Source: an uncultured Paracoccaceae bacterium (lineage in GTDB: Bacteria; Pseudomonadota; Alphaproteobacteria; Rhodobacterales; Rhodobacteraceae). From it: a stretch of DNA of 64,000 nt. Position 1 is the first letter of the stretch, and every line of letters starts with the position of its first letter. The stretch is taken from contig CANKVU010000018.1 in the NCBI GenBank assembly GCA_947487205.1, forward strand, positions 48,484-112,483, given 5' to 3'. Under the pieces are notes generated by a model, which ran no database searches, had not been told where the DNA came from, and was given only the letters and a program-made list of their open reading frames with translations. Position numbers and translations under genes: made by a program. This document shows positions 39,134 to 50,288 of this stretch, in pieces.

Positions 39134-39158
39134 GGCCCTTCACTGGGCGGCGAATGGT

Positions 39159-39173
39159 TAACGGAGGCTTAAC
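39159..39173. promoter_or_regulatory. CtrA box before the outer-membrane barrel gene
   Basis: Exact TTAA-N7-TTAA (39159-39162 and 39170-39173) in the 46-base gap between uvrB and the barrel gene, 26 bases before the latter's ATG. Confidence 0.6.
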
Positions 39174-39179
39174 GCCCGC

Positions 39180-41381
<2,202 letters not shown>

Positions 41382-41547
41382 GGGCACATCCCCCTGGAAC
41401 TCGGCCTTATGTGTCCCCATCCGGGCCGCGTGCAAGGGGCGCGGCCGTGCCACCCGCGGCGGCCATCGGCGGAAAACAACCGAAAGTAGAAATTGGGGTT
41501 GCATGAGGGAAGAAATTGTTGCCAAGGTGAGAACACCCAAGCAGCCC

Positions 41548-41596
41548 GGAGCCGGGCCTGCGTATCCCCACCCATCCTCAAGGCGGGCCCGGCTCC
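41548..41596. other. Long inverted repeat between matB and uvrB
   Basis: GGAGCCGGGCC (41548-41558) and GGCCCGGCTCC (41586-41596) are perfect complements with a 27-base loop. They lie past the matB stop and before uvrB on the same strand, so they may end the matB transcript or form the uvrB leader. No U-tract follows. Confidence 0.5.
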
Positions 41597-41641
41597 ACCC
41601 TCCCGCGCAGGCGCGACGCCCCGCGACGGGGGCGCAGGCGC

Positions 41642-43162
41642 CTAGCCGCGCTGCGGGGCGAGGGCCGCGACCAGGTCCTCGCGCAGGCGGTTCTTCTGCA
41701 CCTTTCCCATCGTGTTCCGCGGCAGGTCGTCCCGCACGACGATCTCGCGCGGGTTCTTGATGCGCGCCAGCTTGTCGCGGCAGGCCGACAGGATCGCCTC
41801 CACGTCCGGCGCGGCGCCAGGGCGCGGCACGATCACCCCGATCACGGTTTCGCCCAGATCGTCGTGCGGGACGCCGATCACCGCGCTTTCCAGCACCCCC
41901 GGCTGGGCGTCGAGCACCATCTCGACCTCCTTGGGATAGACGTTGTAGCCGCCGGTGATGATCAGGTCCTTGTTGCGGCCGACGATGGTGACGTAGCCGT
42001 CCGCGTCGATGCGCCCCAAGTCGCCGGTGATGAAATACCCGTCCTCCCGCATTTCCTCAGCGGTCTTCTCGGGCATCCGCCAATAGCCCGTGAAGACGTT
42101 CGGGCCGCGCACCTCGATCTGCCCGATCTCGCCCCGCGGCACCTCCTGCCCCGTCTCGGGCGCCGTCACCCTGAGCGACACGTCGGGAAGCGGCAGGCCG
42201 ACGGTCCCCGCGCGGCGGTCGCCGTCATAGGGGTTCGACGTGTTCATGCCCGTCTCGGTCATCCCGTAGCGTTCCAGGATCCGGTGGCCCGTCCGGTCCT
42301 CGAAGGCGGCATGGGTGCCGGCCAGGAGCGGGGCGGAGCCCGAGGTGAAGAGCCGCATGCCGCGCGTGAGGTCCCGGGTCAGCCGCGAATCGTCCAGGAG
42401 CCGGGTGTAGAAGGTCGGAACCCCCATCATCGCGGTGGCGCGGGGCAGGTTGTCGACGATCGCGTCGAGGTCGAATTTCGGCAGGAAGATCATCGCGCCC
42501 CCGGTGGCCAGGGTCACGTTGGTGGCCACGAAGAGGCCGTGGGTATGGAAGATCGGCAGGGCGTGGAGCAGCACGTCGTCGGCCGTGAAGCGCCAGCACC
42601 GGGCCAGCGTCAGGGCGTTGGAGAGCAGGTTCTCGTGGGTCAGCATCGCCCCCTTGGACCGCCCCGTGGTGCCGGATGTGTAGAGCAGCGCGGCGAGGTC
42701 GCCCGCCTCGCGGTCCCGCGTCTCGAACCGGTCGGGCTGCGATGCGGCGGCATCGGCGAACGAGCCCGTCCCGTCGGCGTCGAGCGTCATGGTCGCGGCC
42801 CCGTGCCGCGCCGCCATGAGACGCAGCGCCGGGTCGGCGGAGGCCGAGCAGACGAGCAGGCCCGCGCCGCTGTTGCCGACGAAATAGTCGAGCTCGTCGG
42901 GGGTATATCCGGTGTTGAGCGGCAGGAACACGATCCCGGCCCGCAGGCAGGCGGCATAGAGGGCGAGCGCCTCGGGCGACTTGTCGATCTGGGCGGCGAG
43001 CCGGTCGCCGGCGCGAAGGCCCTGGTCGCGAAGCACGTTGGCGTACCGCGCGGCGAGGCCCAAAAAGGCGCCGTAGGTCAGCGACGTGCCGCCCGGAACG
43101 ATCAGGAACGGCCGCGCGCTGTCCGCGTGGCACCCGAAGAGACGGTCGTAGAGCGGGTTCAT
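41642..43162 (-). CDS. matB: Malonyl-CoA synthetase
   Basis: MatB activates malonate with ATP and CoA to malonyl-CoA. The 506-residue ANL-superfamily enzyme shows [23 protein letters not shown] (P-loop), [71 protein letters not shown] (adenylate site), [33 protein letters not shown] and the acceptor Lys in [11 protein letters not shown]. The segments [18 protein letters not shown] and PKFD closely follow the Rhodopseudomonas palustris MatB that I recall. Malonate decarboxylase and carrier genes are not adjacent, so it may work alone as in plants and rhizobia. Confidence 0.92.
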   Translation of the reverse strand: MNPLYDRLFGCHADSARPFLIVPGGTSLTYGAFLGLAARYANVLRDQGLRAGDRLAAQIDKSPEALALYAACLRAGIVFLPLNTGYTPDELDYFVGNSGAGLLVCSASADPALRLMAARHGAATMTLDADGTGSFADAAASQPDRFETRDREAGDLAALLYTSGTTGRSKGAMLTHENLLSNALTLARCWRFTADDVLLHALPIFHTHGLFVATNVTLATGGAMIFLPKFDLDAIVDNLPRATAMMGVPTFYTRLLDDSRLTRDLTRGMRLFTSGSAPLLAGTHAAFEDRTGHRILERYGMTETGMNTSNPYDGDRRAGTVGLPLPDVSLRVTAPETGQEVPRGEIGQIEVRGPNVFTGYWRMPEKTAEEMREDGYFITGDLGRIDADGYVTIVGRNKDLIITGGYNVYPKEVEMVLDAQPGVLESAVIGVPHDDLGETVIGVIVPRPGAAPDVEAILSACRDKLARIKNPREIVVRDDLPRNTMGKVQKNRLREDLVAALAPQRG

Positions 43163-43228
43163 GGGATGTCCTCCTCTCCGGGGCGGGGATGTGCCCCCTC
43201 CTCGGGGCCGCGCCCTGCCGGCCGGTCG

Positions 43229-43247
43229 CCGAACCCTCGGGGTTCGG
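43229..43247. other. Small perfect hairpin before matB
   Basis: CCGAACCC and GGGTTCGG pair around a 3-base loop, 67 bases upstream of the matB ATG and 85 past the NDUFS4-like stop. It might be a terminator for the latter, but lacks a U-tract. Confidence 0.35.
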
Positions 43248-43331
43248 GATGTGATTGTCGAGATCGGGGCGCGGCGCCGACGCTCCCCTAGGGCCGGCGC
43301 CGCGATCCGGCGCCCCGCGCGTCCGCCGCGG

Positions 43332-43643
43332 TCAGTGCGTCCAGGTGCCGCGCCGATTGGTGGCGAAGTTCTCGCCGTAGCCGCCGGGGCGGATATTGGT
43401 GCCGCGCTTCTTGGGCTGGGTGACGACGGCGTCGATGCCGTGATCCTTGGCGTATTCCAGCGCCTCGGCCTTGGTCTCGAAGCGCAGGCGGACCTGGGCC
43501 TGGGTGTCGCCGGAGCTGGTCCAGCCCATCAGGGGATCGATCCGGCGGGGCTCGTCCGCGGTGAATTCCAGGATCCAGTACTTCGTCCGCGCCATGCCGG
43601 AGGACATGGCGGTCTTGGCGGGCTGGTAGATCCGGGCGGTCAT
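43332..43643 (-). CDS. NDUFS4-like complex I accessory subunit
   Basis: The 103-residue protein matches the ETC complex I conserved region of mitochondrial NDUFS4: [62 protein letters not shown] and [19 protein letters not shown]. Alphaproteobacteria, the group from which mitochondria arose, share this subunit, which caps the peripheral arm of NADH:quinone oxidoreductase. It stands alone here, away from the nuo operon. Confidence 0.92.
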   Translation of the reverse strand: MTARIYQPAKTAMSSGMARTKYWILEFTADEPRRIDPLMGWTSSGDTQAQVRLRFETKAEALEYAKDHGIDAVVTQPKKRGTNIRPGGYGENFATNRRGTWTH

Positions 43644-43716
43644 GGCGGCCTCCTACACGGCGTGGACTGCCGGACTTATCGGGAAACTCGCGCCGCCGCG
43701 CAAGCCGCGCGGCGCG

Positions 43717-44736
43717 TCAGACCTCGGGGTAGAGCCCCTCGTAGATCGGGCCGAGGGTCTTCGGCTCGAACAGGGAACTGACCGAGGTGCCGTTCCAGAT
43801 GTTCATGATCGCCTGGGCGAGCATCGGCGCGGTGGGCACGATGCGGATCTTGTCGCAGGCCGCGACGGTGCCGTTGGCGGCGATCGAATCGGTGATGACG
43901 AGGCTCTTCATCACCGACGCCTCGATCCGCTCGACCGCCGGGCCCGACAGGACGCCGTGGGAGATGTAGGCGTGGACCTCGGCCGCGCCCTCGCGGATCA
44001 GCGTCTCGGCCGCCTTGCAGAGGGTCCCGGCGGTGTCGCAGATGTCGTCGACGATGATGCAGGTCTTGCCGGTCACGTCGCCGATCACGGTCATCTCGGC
44101 GACCTCGCCGGGCTTCTCGCGGCGCTTGTCCACGATCGACAGGGGCGCATGGATGCGCTTGGCCAGTTCGCGGGCGCGGGCGACGCCGCCCACGTCGGGC
44201 GAGACGATCATCATGTCGTCCATCCGATCCTGGAAGACGGTGCGGATATCGAGCGCGAAGACCGGCGAGGCATAGAGGTTGTCGACGGGGATGTCGAAGA
44301 ACCCCTGGATCTGCGCGGCATGGAGATCCATCGTCAGGATCCGCTCGATCCCCGCCTCGGTCAGCATGTTGGCGACCAGCTTGGCGGTGATGGGGGTGCG
44401 CGCCTTGGTGCGGCGATCCTGCCTGGCATAGCCGAAATAGGGGATCACGGCCGTGATGCGCTTGGCCGAGGAGCGGCGCAGCGCGTCGGCGATGATCAGG
44501 AGTTCCATCAGGTTGTCGTTGGCCGGGTTCGAGGTCGGCTGGATCACGAACATGTCCTCGCCGCGCACGTTCTCGTAGACCTCGACGAAGATCTCGGCGT
44601 CGTTGAACCGCTCCACCCGGGTATCGACGAGGCCCACATTCACCCCGCGATGCATCGACATGCGGCGCGCGATGGCCTTGGCGAGCGCGGGATTGGCATT
44701 GCCGGAGATCAGCTTGGGTTCGGAGGTGCTGGGCAT
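43717..44736 (-). CDS. prs: Ribose-phosphate pyrophosphokinase
   Basis: Prs makes phosphoribosyl pyrophosphate for purine, pyrimidine, His, Trp and NAD synthesis. The 339-residue product has [29 protein letters not shown], the ATP-binding [13 protein letters not shown], the flexible-loop [25 protein letters not shown] and the PRPP-binding [11 protein letters not shown]. It is about 20 residues longer than E. coli Prs, at both ends, as in other alphaproteobacteria. The ATG is preceded by GAGGA. Confidence 0.97.
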   Translation of the reverse strand: MPSTSEPKLISGNANPALAKAIARRMSMHRGVNVGLVDTRVERFNDAEIFVEVYENVRGEDMFVIQPTSNPANDNLMELLIIADALRRSSAKRITAVIPYFGYARQDRRTKARTPITAKLVANMLTEAGIERILTMDLHAAQIQGFFDIPVDNLYASPVFALDIRTVFQDRMDDMMIVSPDVGGVARARELAKRIHAPLSIVDKRREKPGEVAEMTVIGDVTGKTCIIVDDICDTAGTLCKAAETLIREGAAEVHAYISHGVLSGPAVERIEASVMKSLVITDSIAANGTVAACDKIRIVPTAPMLAQAIMNIWNGTSVSSLFEPKTLGPIYEGLYPEV

Positions 44737-44851
44737 GGGCGGGATCCTCGGGCGGTTCCGGTCGCGGGGCGGGCGGGGGATTCGGCGCGTTGACTTCCGC
44801 TTACACGGCGATAGCTGTCGCGGAAACCGCAAGCCGGGACCGGGGGCGCAG

Positions 44852-45451
44852 ATGGTCGGAATCGCGTATTATTTCGCCACGATATCGCCCTATACCTATC
44901 TCGCCGGAACCCGGCTGGAGGAAATCGCGTCCCGCCACGGGGCCACGATCGACTATCGCCCGCTCGACGTGATGCAGCTTTTCGCGCGCACGGGCGGGCA
45001 GCCCCCGGCCGAGCGGCACCCCAACCGCCAGGCCTATCGCCGGCAGGATCTGGCGCGGTCGGCGGCGATGGCGGGCGTCCCGCTCACCCTGTCGCCCCGG
45101 CACTGGCCGACCAATCCCGCGCCGTCCTCCTTCGCCATCATCGCCGCGCAGGCAGAGGGCGGAGGCGACATGGGCGCCCTCGTCCACGGGCTCTGCCGCG
45201 CCTGCTGGGCCGAGGAGCGCGACATCGCCGAGGACGCGGTGATCGCCGATGCGCTGGAGGCGGCCGGGTTCGACCGCGCCATCGCCGATCGCGCCATGTT
45301 CGCGGGCGCCGAGCGATACGGCCGCAACCTGGAGGACGCCGTGGCCGCCGGGGCGTTCGGCGTTCCGTTCTACGTCACCAACGACGACGCGCGGTTCTGG
45401 GGGCACGACCGGCTGGCGCATCTCGAATGGCACCTGTCGGGCCGTCCCTGA
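44852..45451 (+). CDS. 2-hydroxychromene-2-carboxylate isomerase-like DsbA-family protein
   Basis: The 199-residue protein begins [25 protein letters not shown], the kappa-class GST/HCCA isomerase start with the catalytic Ser and Pro in SPYTYL; then [39 protein letters not shown] and the cis-Pro region [27 protein letters not shown]. Such proteins need glutathione and isomerise naphthalene-type intermediates, but most relatives have unknown substrates. The stop overlaps the next ATG by one base, so it is in an operon with the hydrolase. Confidence 0.88.
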   Translation: MVGIAYYFATISPYTYLAGTRLEEIASRHGATIDYRPLDVMQLFARTGGQPPAERHPNRQAYRRQDLARSAAMAGVPLTLSPRHWPTNPAPSSFAIIAAQAEGGGDMGALVHGLCRACWAEERDIAEDAVIADALEAAGFDRAIADRAMFAGAERYGRNLEDAVAAGAFGVPFYVTNDDARFWGHDRLAHLEWHLSGRP

Positions 45452-46260
45452 TGCGGACCGGCCCGCGGCCGGCCCCTGACATCGCGCGGATCGCGCGGGG
45501 GACGGGGCCGCGGCAGGTGCTCCTCGTCCATTGCACGCTGGCCTCCGCCCGGTCGCTCGTGCCGGTGATGGACGCGCTCGACGGGTCCGCGTTGACGATG
45601 ACCGCCTTCGACCTTCCGGGCCATGGCCGCAGCGGCGACTGGACCGGGAATGGCGATTACCTGTCCGTCGCGGCCGAGGTGGCCGAGGGATTCTGCGCCG
45701 GGCCGGTGGATCTCGTCGGGCATTCGTTCGGGGCGGTGGTCGCGCTGGCGCTGATGGTCCGCCGGCCCGAGCTCGTCCGCAGCGCGGTGCTGGTGGAGCC
45801 GGTGCTCTTCGCCGCGGCCGAAGCGGGGTCCGGCGCGCAGGGCCGCCACGCCGCCGCCCACGACGCCATCCGCGCGGCCCTGGCGGCGGGGGACCGGGAG
45901 GGGGCGGCGCGGCGCTTCACCGGGATCTGGGGCACGGGGCCCGCCTGGGCGGAGATCCCGGCCGCGCAGCGCCGGGCGATGCGCGACCGCATCCACCTGG
46001 TCGAGGCGTCCCGGCCGGGCCTGTCGGAGGACAGCACCGGCATCCTGGCCCCGGGGCGGCTGGACCGGGTCGGGGCGCCGGTCCTGCTGTTGCGGGGCGC
46101 CGACAGCCCCCCGATCGTGCCGGAGATCCTCGCCACCCTGCGCGCGCGCCTGCCCCGCGCCCGGGAGGAGGTGGTCGCGGGCGCCGGCCACATGGTGCCG
46201 CTGACCCATCCCGAGCGGGTCGCCGCCCTGATCGGGGCGCACCTGTCCCGCGCCCGGTGA
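45451..46260 (+). CDS. Alpha/beta hydrolase
   Basis: The 269-residue cytoplasmic protein has the fold landmarks LLVHCTLASARS (oxyanion strand), FDLPGHGRSGDW, the nucleophile elbow VDLVGHSFGAVVALAL, a late VLLLRGADSPPIV with the Asp and GAGHMVPLTHPE with the catalytic His. Substrate unknown; the HG oxyanion motif is replaced by HCT. It is translationally coupled (TGATG) to the isomerase gene upstream and ends 29 bases before the convergent threonine aldolase. Confidence 0.88.
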   Translation: MRTGPRPAPDIARIARGTGPRQVLLVHCTLASARSLVPVMDALDGSALTMTAFDLPGHGRSGDWTGNGDYLSVAAEVAEGFCAGPVDLVGHSFGAVVALALMVRRPELVRSAVLVEPVLFAAAEAGSGAQGRHAAAHDAIRAALAAGDREGAARRFTGIWGTGPAWAEIPAAQRRAMRDRIHLVEASRPGLSEDSTGILAPGRLDRVGAPVLLLRGADSPPIVPEILATLRARLPRAREEVVAGAGHMVPLTHPERVAALIGAHLSRAR

Positions 46261-46265
46261 GGGGG

Positions 46266-46286
46266 CGAATTTTCGACGAAAATTCG
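46266..46286. repeat. 21-bp AT-rich palindrome between convergent genes (copy 2)
   Basis: Arms CGAATTTTCG and CGAAAATTCG around a single A, the same arms as at 11858-11878. It fills most of the 29-base gap between the hydrolase and threonine aldolase stops and could serve as a two-way terminator here. Confidence 0.85.
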
Positions 46287-46289
46287 ATC

Positions 46290-47327
46290 CTAGCCCGCCA
46301 GGACCTCCAGGAAGCGGTCGGTGTCCTCCGCCCCGGCCGACCAGTCGCAGACCAGGCGCGCGCGGACCGGCTCCGCGTCCGGGCCCTCCAGCGATCCCAG
46401 CGTGTAGAATTCGGCGCCAGCCTCGATCAGCCGGCGATGCGCGCCCCGCGGGAACGTGCAGTAGATCGTGTTGGCATCGACCGGGTAGAGGATCCGGGCC
46501 TGAGCGATTTCCCCGATCCCCCGGGCCAGCCGGGCCGCGGCGGCGTTCGCGCCGCGCGCCATGTCGAGCCACAGGTCGTCGGCGAGGTAGGCCTCCATCT
46601 GCGCCGAGAGGAACCGGTGCTTGGAAAAGAGGTGCCCCGCGCGCTTGCGGCGCAGTTCGAATTCCCAGGCGAGATCGGGGTCGAAGATCACCGCCGCCTC
46701 GACGCCGAGAAGGCCGTTCTTGGTGCCGCCGAAGCTGATCGCGTCCACCCCCTTCGCCATGTCCGCGGGGCGGCAGCCGAGCGAGACGAGCGCGTTGGCG
46801 AAGCGGGCGCCGTCCAGGTGCACCGGCAGGCCGTAATCCCGGGCGATGCCGGTCAGGCCGTGGAGCCTGTCCAGCGGATAGACGGTGCCGCGCTCCGTCA
46901 CCGTGGTGATCGAGAGCGGGCCGCGCTGCACGCCGTGGACGCGGCCCTCGCCGGTCGCGGCGATCCGGGCGCGGAGCGCGTCGGCGTCGATCATCCCGTC
47001 CGGGGCGTCGACGAGCGCCAGCCGCGCCCCGCCGGTGAAGAACTCGGCCGCGCCGCATTCGTCCTCCTCGATATGGGCGACCTCGGAGCAGTAGATCGCC
47101 TGCCAGGGCCGGCAGAGGGTGGCGAGCAGGAGCGTGTTGGCCGCCGTCCCCGTCGCGACGAGGTAGATCGCCGCCTCGGGGGCCTCGAAGAGGTCGCGGA
47201 TCCGCGACCGCACCCGTTCCATCGCCGTCTCCGCGCCGTAGGGCATGGCGTAGCCCTCGTTGGCGCGCAGCAGCGCGTCCATCACCCTGGGATGGGCCGG
47301 GCCGGTATTGTCGGAGGCGAAGTGCAT
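46290..47327 (-). CDS. ltaE: Low-specificity threonine aldolase
   Basis: This PLP enzyme splits L-threonine/allo-threonine to glycine and acetaldehyde. The 345-residue product has FASDNTGPAHPRVM, MPYGAETAMERV, VATGTAANTLLLA, HIEEDECGAAEFFTGG, LDGARFANALVSLG and the PLP Lys in ISFGGTKNGLLG. All fit the beta-eliminating lyase family. Whether it prefers L-threonine or another beta-hydroxy amino acid is not visible. The stop lies four bases from the repeated palindrome. A UPF0260-like gene ends one base before its start. Confidence 0.9.
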   Translation of the reverse strand: MHFASDNTGPAHPRVMDALLRANEGYAMPYGAETAMERVRSRIRDLFEAPEAAIYLVATGTAANTLLLATLCRPWQAIYCSEVAHIEEDECGAAEFFTGGARLALVDAPDGMIDADALRARIAATGEGRVHGVQRGPLSITTVTERGTVYPLDRLHGLTGIARDYGLPVHLDGARFANALVSLGCRPADMAKGVDAISFGGTKNGLLGVEAAVIFDPDLAWEFELRRKRAGHLFSKHRFLSAQMEAYLADDLWLDMARGANAAAARLARGIGEIAQARILYPVDANTIYCTFPRGAHRRLIEAGAEFYTLGSLEGPDAEPVRARLVCDWSAGAEDTDRFLEVLAG

Positions 47328-47328
47328 G

Positions 47329-47802
47329 TCAGGTCGGCTCCTCGATGATGTGCTCCTCCCAATCCTCCTCGTCGACCTCGAATTCGGGAACGGTCAGGCC
47401 GCGGGCGGAGACGCCGGCTTCGTGGACGGTTTCCGGATCGCCCGAGATCAGCGGGTGCCAGGGGTAGAGCGGGCGCCCCTCGTGCAGCAGGCGGTAGGCG
47501 CAGGTCTGCGGCAACCAGTAGGCGATCCGGGGCAGCGCCTCGGCGGACAGGACCACGCATTCGGGGACGAACTGGCGCCGGATCTCGTATTGCGCGCAGC
47601 GGCAGCTCCCGTCGTCGAAGAGGCGGCAGGCCACGCGGGTCAGCGCGATCTCTCCGGTGTCCTCGTCCTCGAGCTTGTTGAGGCAGCACTTGCCGCAGCC
47701 GTCGCAGAGCGCCTCCCATTCCGCGCTCGACAGGTCCTCGAGCGCGAACCGCTCCCAGAAGCGCGGCCGGCCGACCTGCCGGCGGATCGGGTCGCGGCTC
47801 AT
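47329..47802 (-). CDS. UPF0260/YcgN-like Cys-cluster protein
   Basis: The 157-residue protein has conserved [70 protein letters not shown] and [12 protein letters not shown]. This is the YcgN (UPF0260, YkgJ-type) family; the cysteines probably hold a metal. Function is unknown. Its ATG overlaps the ribF stop by four bases, so it follows ribF in an operon. Confidence 0.92.
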   Translation of the reverse strand: MSRDPIRRQVGRPRFWERFALEDLSSAEWEALCDGCGKCCLNKLEDEDTGEIALTRVACRLFDDGSCRCAQYEIRRQFVPECVVLSAEALPRIAYWLPQTCAYRLLHEGRPLYPWHPLISGDPETVHEAGVSARGLTVPEFEVDEEDWEEHIIEEPT

Positions 47803-48731
47803 CCCAGCGCCTCGCGGGCGCGGGCGGCATCGGCATCCATCTGCGCGACCAGCGCCGCGACGCTGTCGAACCGCGCCTCGCCGCGCAGGAAGTCCACGAG
47901 CCCCACCGACAGTTCCGCGCCGTAGAGATCGCCCGCGAAATCGAAGAGATAGGTCTCCAGGTTGGGGCGGTTCTCGCCGAACATCGGCCGCACGCCGAGG
48001 GAGGCGACGCCGGTGGCCCGGCCCGCATGGGGCCCGTCCAGGATGTCCACGGTGACGGCATAGACCCCGAATTTGGGCAGGTGCAGCCCCTCCAGCGCCA
48101 TGTTCGCCGTGGGATAGCCGAGGGTGCGGCCCCGCCGCTCGCCGCCGATCACCGGCCCGTCGATCCGGTGCAGGTGGCCCAGCATGTCAGCGGCCAGGCG
48201 CGGCTCGCCCGCCGACAGCGCCGCGCGGATCCGGGTGGAGGAGATTTCCTGCCCGGCGGTCTCCACCAGGTCGGCGACGGTCACGTCGAATCCCATCTCG
48301 GCGCCCCAGCGGGCGAGGTCGTCGGCGCCGCCGGCACGCCCCTTGCCGAAGCGGAAGTCGCGGCCGACCACCACGTGGGACAGGCCCAACCCGTGCGCGA
48401 TCACCCTGTCGGCGAAGTCGCGCGGAGGCAGCGCGATCAGGTCCCGGTCGAAGGGCAGCTCGTAGAGCCGGTCCACCCCGAGCCGCTCCAGCCGGTGGGC
48501 GCGCGTTTCGGCGTTCATGAGCCGGAAGGGCGGCGCGTCGGGCGCGAAGACCTGGCGCGGATGCGGCTCGAAGGTGACGACGCCGAGCGGCGCCTGCGTT
48601 CGCCTGGCCGCGCGCCGCGCGATGTCGAGCACCGCCTGGTGGCCCAGGTGCACGCCGTCGAAATTGCCGATCGCGGCCGAGGCGCCGCGCGCGTCGGGGT
48701 CGAGATCGTGATAGCGCCGCAGGATCCGCAT
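47799..48731 (-). CDS. ribF: Bifunctional riboflavin kinase / FAD synthetase
   Basis: RibF phosphorylates riboflavin to FMN and adenylates FMN to FAD. In 310 residues the N-terminal nucleotidyltransferase has [43 protein letters not shown] and [10 protein letters not shown]; the C-terminal kinase has [26 protein letters not shown] and [18 protein letters not shown]. Length is normal. No FMN riboswitch precedes it. It forms an overlapping pair with the UPF0260-like gene downstream. Confidence 0.97.
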   Translation of the reverse strand: MRILRRYHDLDPDARGASAAIGNFDGVHLGHQAVLDIARRAARRTQAPLGVVTFEPHPRQVFAPDAPPFRLMNAETRAHRLERLGVDRLYELPFDRDLIALPPRDFADRVIAHGLGLSHVVVGRDFRFGKGRAGGADDLARWGAEMGFDVTVADLVETAGQEISSTRIRAALSAGEPRLAADMLGHLHRIDGPVIGGERRGRTLGYPTANMALEGLHLPKFGVYAVTVDILDGPHAGRATGVASLGVRPMFGENRPNLETYLFDFAGDLYGAELSVGLVDFLRGEARFDSVAALVAQMDADAARAREALG

Positions 48732-48769
48732 GGGCGCCGCTTATCCGCCGCCCCGCGGCGGCGCAAGTG

Positions 48770-49219
48770 TCAGGCGGCCGCGCCGCGGGAGGGGGCCAGG
48801 ACCAGCGCCTCGCCGCGCAGCACCAGCGTCTCGCCGACCAGGCAGCGGGTGGCCAGCGTCACGCGGCGCTTGCGCGTGTCCACGTTCATCACCTCCACCT
48901 CTGCGCGCACGGTGTCGCCGGGGCGGACGGGCGCCAGGAAGGCCATGTTCTGGCGCAGGTAGACCGTGCCGTGCCCGGGCAGCCGCTCGCCGATCACGGC
49001 CGAGATCAGCGCCGCGGTCAGCATGCCGTGGGCGATCCGCCCCCCGAACGGCGTCGCCCTGGCGTAGGCGTCGTTCAGATGCACCGGATTGCGGTCGGTC
49101 GACACCTCGGCGAAGAGTTCGATGTCGCGGTCGGTCACCGTCTTGTCGAGGTGACGGCAGAGGCCGATCTGCATGTCCTCGATATAGACCGGGCCTTGTC
49201 CGGCGGTCGCGTCGAGCAT
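48770..49219 (-). CDS. MaoC-type dehydratase/hydratase
   Basis: The 149-residue protein has the single hot-dog domain of (R)-hydratases: VTDRDIELFAEVSTDRNPVHLNDAYA carries the catalytic Asp-His pair, ATPFGGRIAHGMLTAALIS follows, and YLRQNMAFLAPVRPGDTVRAEVEV is the long strand. It may hydrate enoyl-CoA, but CoA substrate is unknown. The ATG at 49219 follows GGAGG; upstream sequence shows a small hairpin only. Confidence 0.9.
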   Translation of the reverse strand: MLDATAGQGPVYIEDMQIGLCRHLDKTVTDRDIELFAEVSTDRNPVHLNDAYARATPFGGRIAHGMLTAALISAVIGERLPGHGTVYLRQNMAFLAPVRPGDTVRAEVEVMNVDTRKRRVTLATRCLVGETLVLRGEALVLAPSRGAAA

Positions 49220-49304
49220 GGGGCGCCTCCGTGGGTCATGATCTTGCGCGCAACAAACGTAGCCCCTTCGGGCTCGTCCAGCAAGGAAATTGCTTTGCAT
49301 GTGC

Positions 49305-49332
49305 AGAAACCCGACCCCGGACCTTCGTCGGG
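49305..49332 (-). terminator. Rho-independent terminator of the HAD gene
   Basis: On the minus strand CCCGAC, an 11-base loop and GTCGGG are followed by TTTCT, 8 bases past the HAD-hydrolase stop at 49341. Confidence 0.55.
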
Positions 49333-49340
49333 GGAGGGGC

Positions 49341-50216
49341 TCAGCGCAGGAAGCCGATGCTGTAGCGGGGGGCGAAGCCTTCGCGCGCGAGGAAGGCGTC
49401 GAGCGCCCCGGGGTCGGGATCGGGCGCGGTCCGCGTCTCGGCGGCGGCGAGCCCGCCGGTGACGAAGAGGCAGTCGAGCCCCTCGCCGATGGCGCCCTTC
49501 ACGTCCGTCAGGACGTCGTCGCCGACGGCCAGGATGCGGTCCGCCTCGATCCAGCCGCCTCCGGCCTCGGTTAGGCGCTGCCGGGCCATGTCGTAGACGG
49601 GCGGGTGCGGCTTGCCGAAGGCCAGCACCGTGCCGCCCATGCTCTCGTAGAGCTGGGCGACGGCGCCGCCGCAGAATTCGCGCTGGCCGCCCCGGTCGAC
49701 GACGATGTCGGGATTGGCGTTCAGCATCGTCAGGCCGCGCGCCTTGGCCGCCAGAAGCTGCGGACGCAGCACCTCGGGATCGGCGGCGGGGTCGAACGGG
49801 CCGGTGCAGACGATGCCCTCCGCCTCTTCGAGCGGCACCCGCGCGATGTCCAGGGGATCCTCGACGATCGCCAGCGGCTCGAAGAAGGTGTCGTCCCGGG
49901 GCTGGCCGATATGGAACACGCGGCGGCCGACGGCGCCGGTGAACATCGCCCGCCGCGCCGCGTCGCCCGAGGTGGCGATCGTGTCCCACGCCGCTTCCGG
50001 CACGCCGAAATCGGCGATCTGGCGGGCCACGTCGGCGCGGGGGCGGGGGGCGTTGGTCAGAAGGACGACCATGCCGCCCCGGTCGCGATAGGCGGTCAGC
50101 GCCGCCACCGCCTCGGGCAGGGCCCGGACCCCGTCATGGAGGCACCCCCAGAGGTCGCAATAGAGCGCGTCATACGCGTCCGAGATGTCGGCCAGGGCCG
50201 AGACGATCCGGGTCAT
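49341..50216 (-). CDS. HAD-superfamily hydrolase, subfamily IIA (TIGR01459-like)
   Basis: The 291-residue protein has motif I in YDALYCDLWGCLHDGV (D-L-W-G in place of D-x-D-G), the LLTNAPRP motif II, GRRVFHIGQPRD, MLNANPDIVVDRGG, FGKPHPPVYDMA (Lys) and ILAVGDDVLTDVKGAIG (motif IV). This is the IIA group with NagD-like fold; the TIGR01459 set is typical of alphaproteobacteria and has no proven substrate. The Trp in motif I instead of a second Asp is a feature of this group. Confidence 0.88.
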   Translation of the reverse strand: MTRIVSALADISDAYDALYCDLWGCLHDGVRALPEAVAALTAYRDRGGMVVLLTNAPRPRADVARQIADFGVPEAAWDTIATSGDAARRAMFTGAVGRRVFHIGQPRDDTFFEPLAIVEDPLDIARVPLEEAEGIVCTGPFDPAADPEVLRPQLLAAKARGLTMLNANPDIVVDRGGQREFCGGAVAQLYESMGGTVLAFGKPHPPVYDMARQRLTEAGGGWIEADRILAVGDDVLTDVKGAIGEGLDCLFVTGGLAAAETRTAPDPDPGALDAFLAREGFAPRYSIGFLR

Positions 50217-50255
50217 GGCGTGTCCGTTCTTGAAGGAGGGGCGGGGACCCGCGCG

Positions 50256-50273
50256 GGCGGGCGCGTGCCCGCC
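50256..50273 (-). terminator. Possible terminator of ppaC
   Basis: GGCGGGC and GCCCGCC pair around GCGT, 16 bases beyond the ppaC stop; no T-run is visible. Confidence 0.35.
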
Positions 50274-50288
50274 GCACCGCGATGGGCG

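Noticed and set aside
41382..41641. LexA/SOS box upstream of uvrB
   Set aside because: No GTTC-N7-GTTC or GAAC-N7-GAAC was found; only single half sites occur.
49261..49274. AGCCC-CTTC-GGGCT hairpin upstream of the MaoC gene as a riboswitch or terminator
   Set aside because: It is a 5-bp stem with no conserved partner elements and no T-run.
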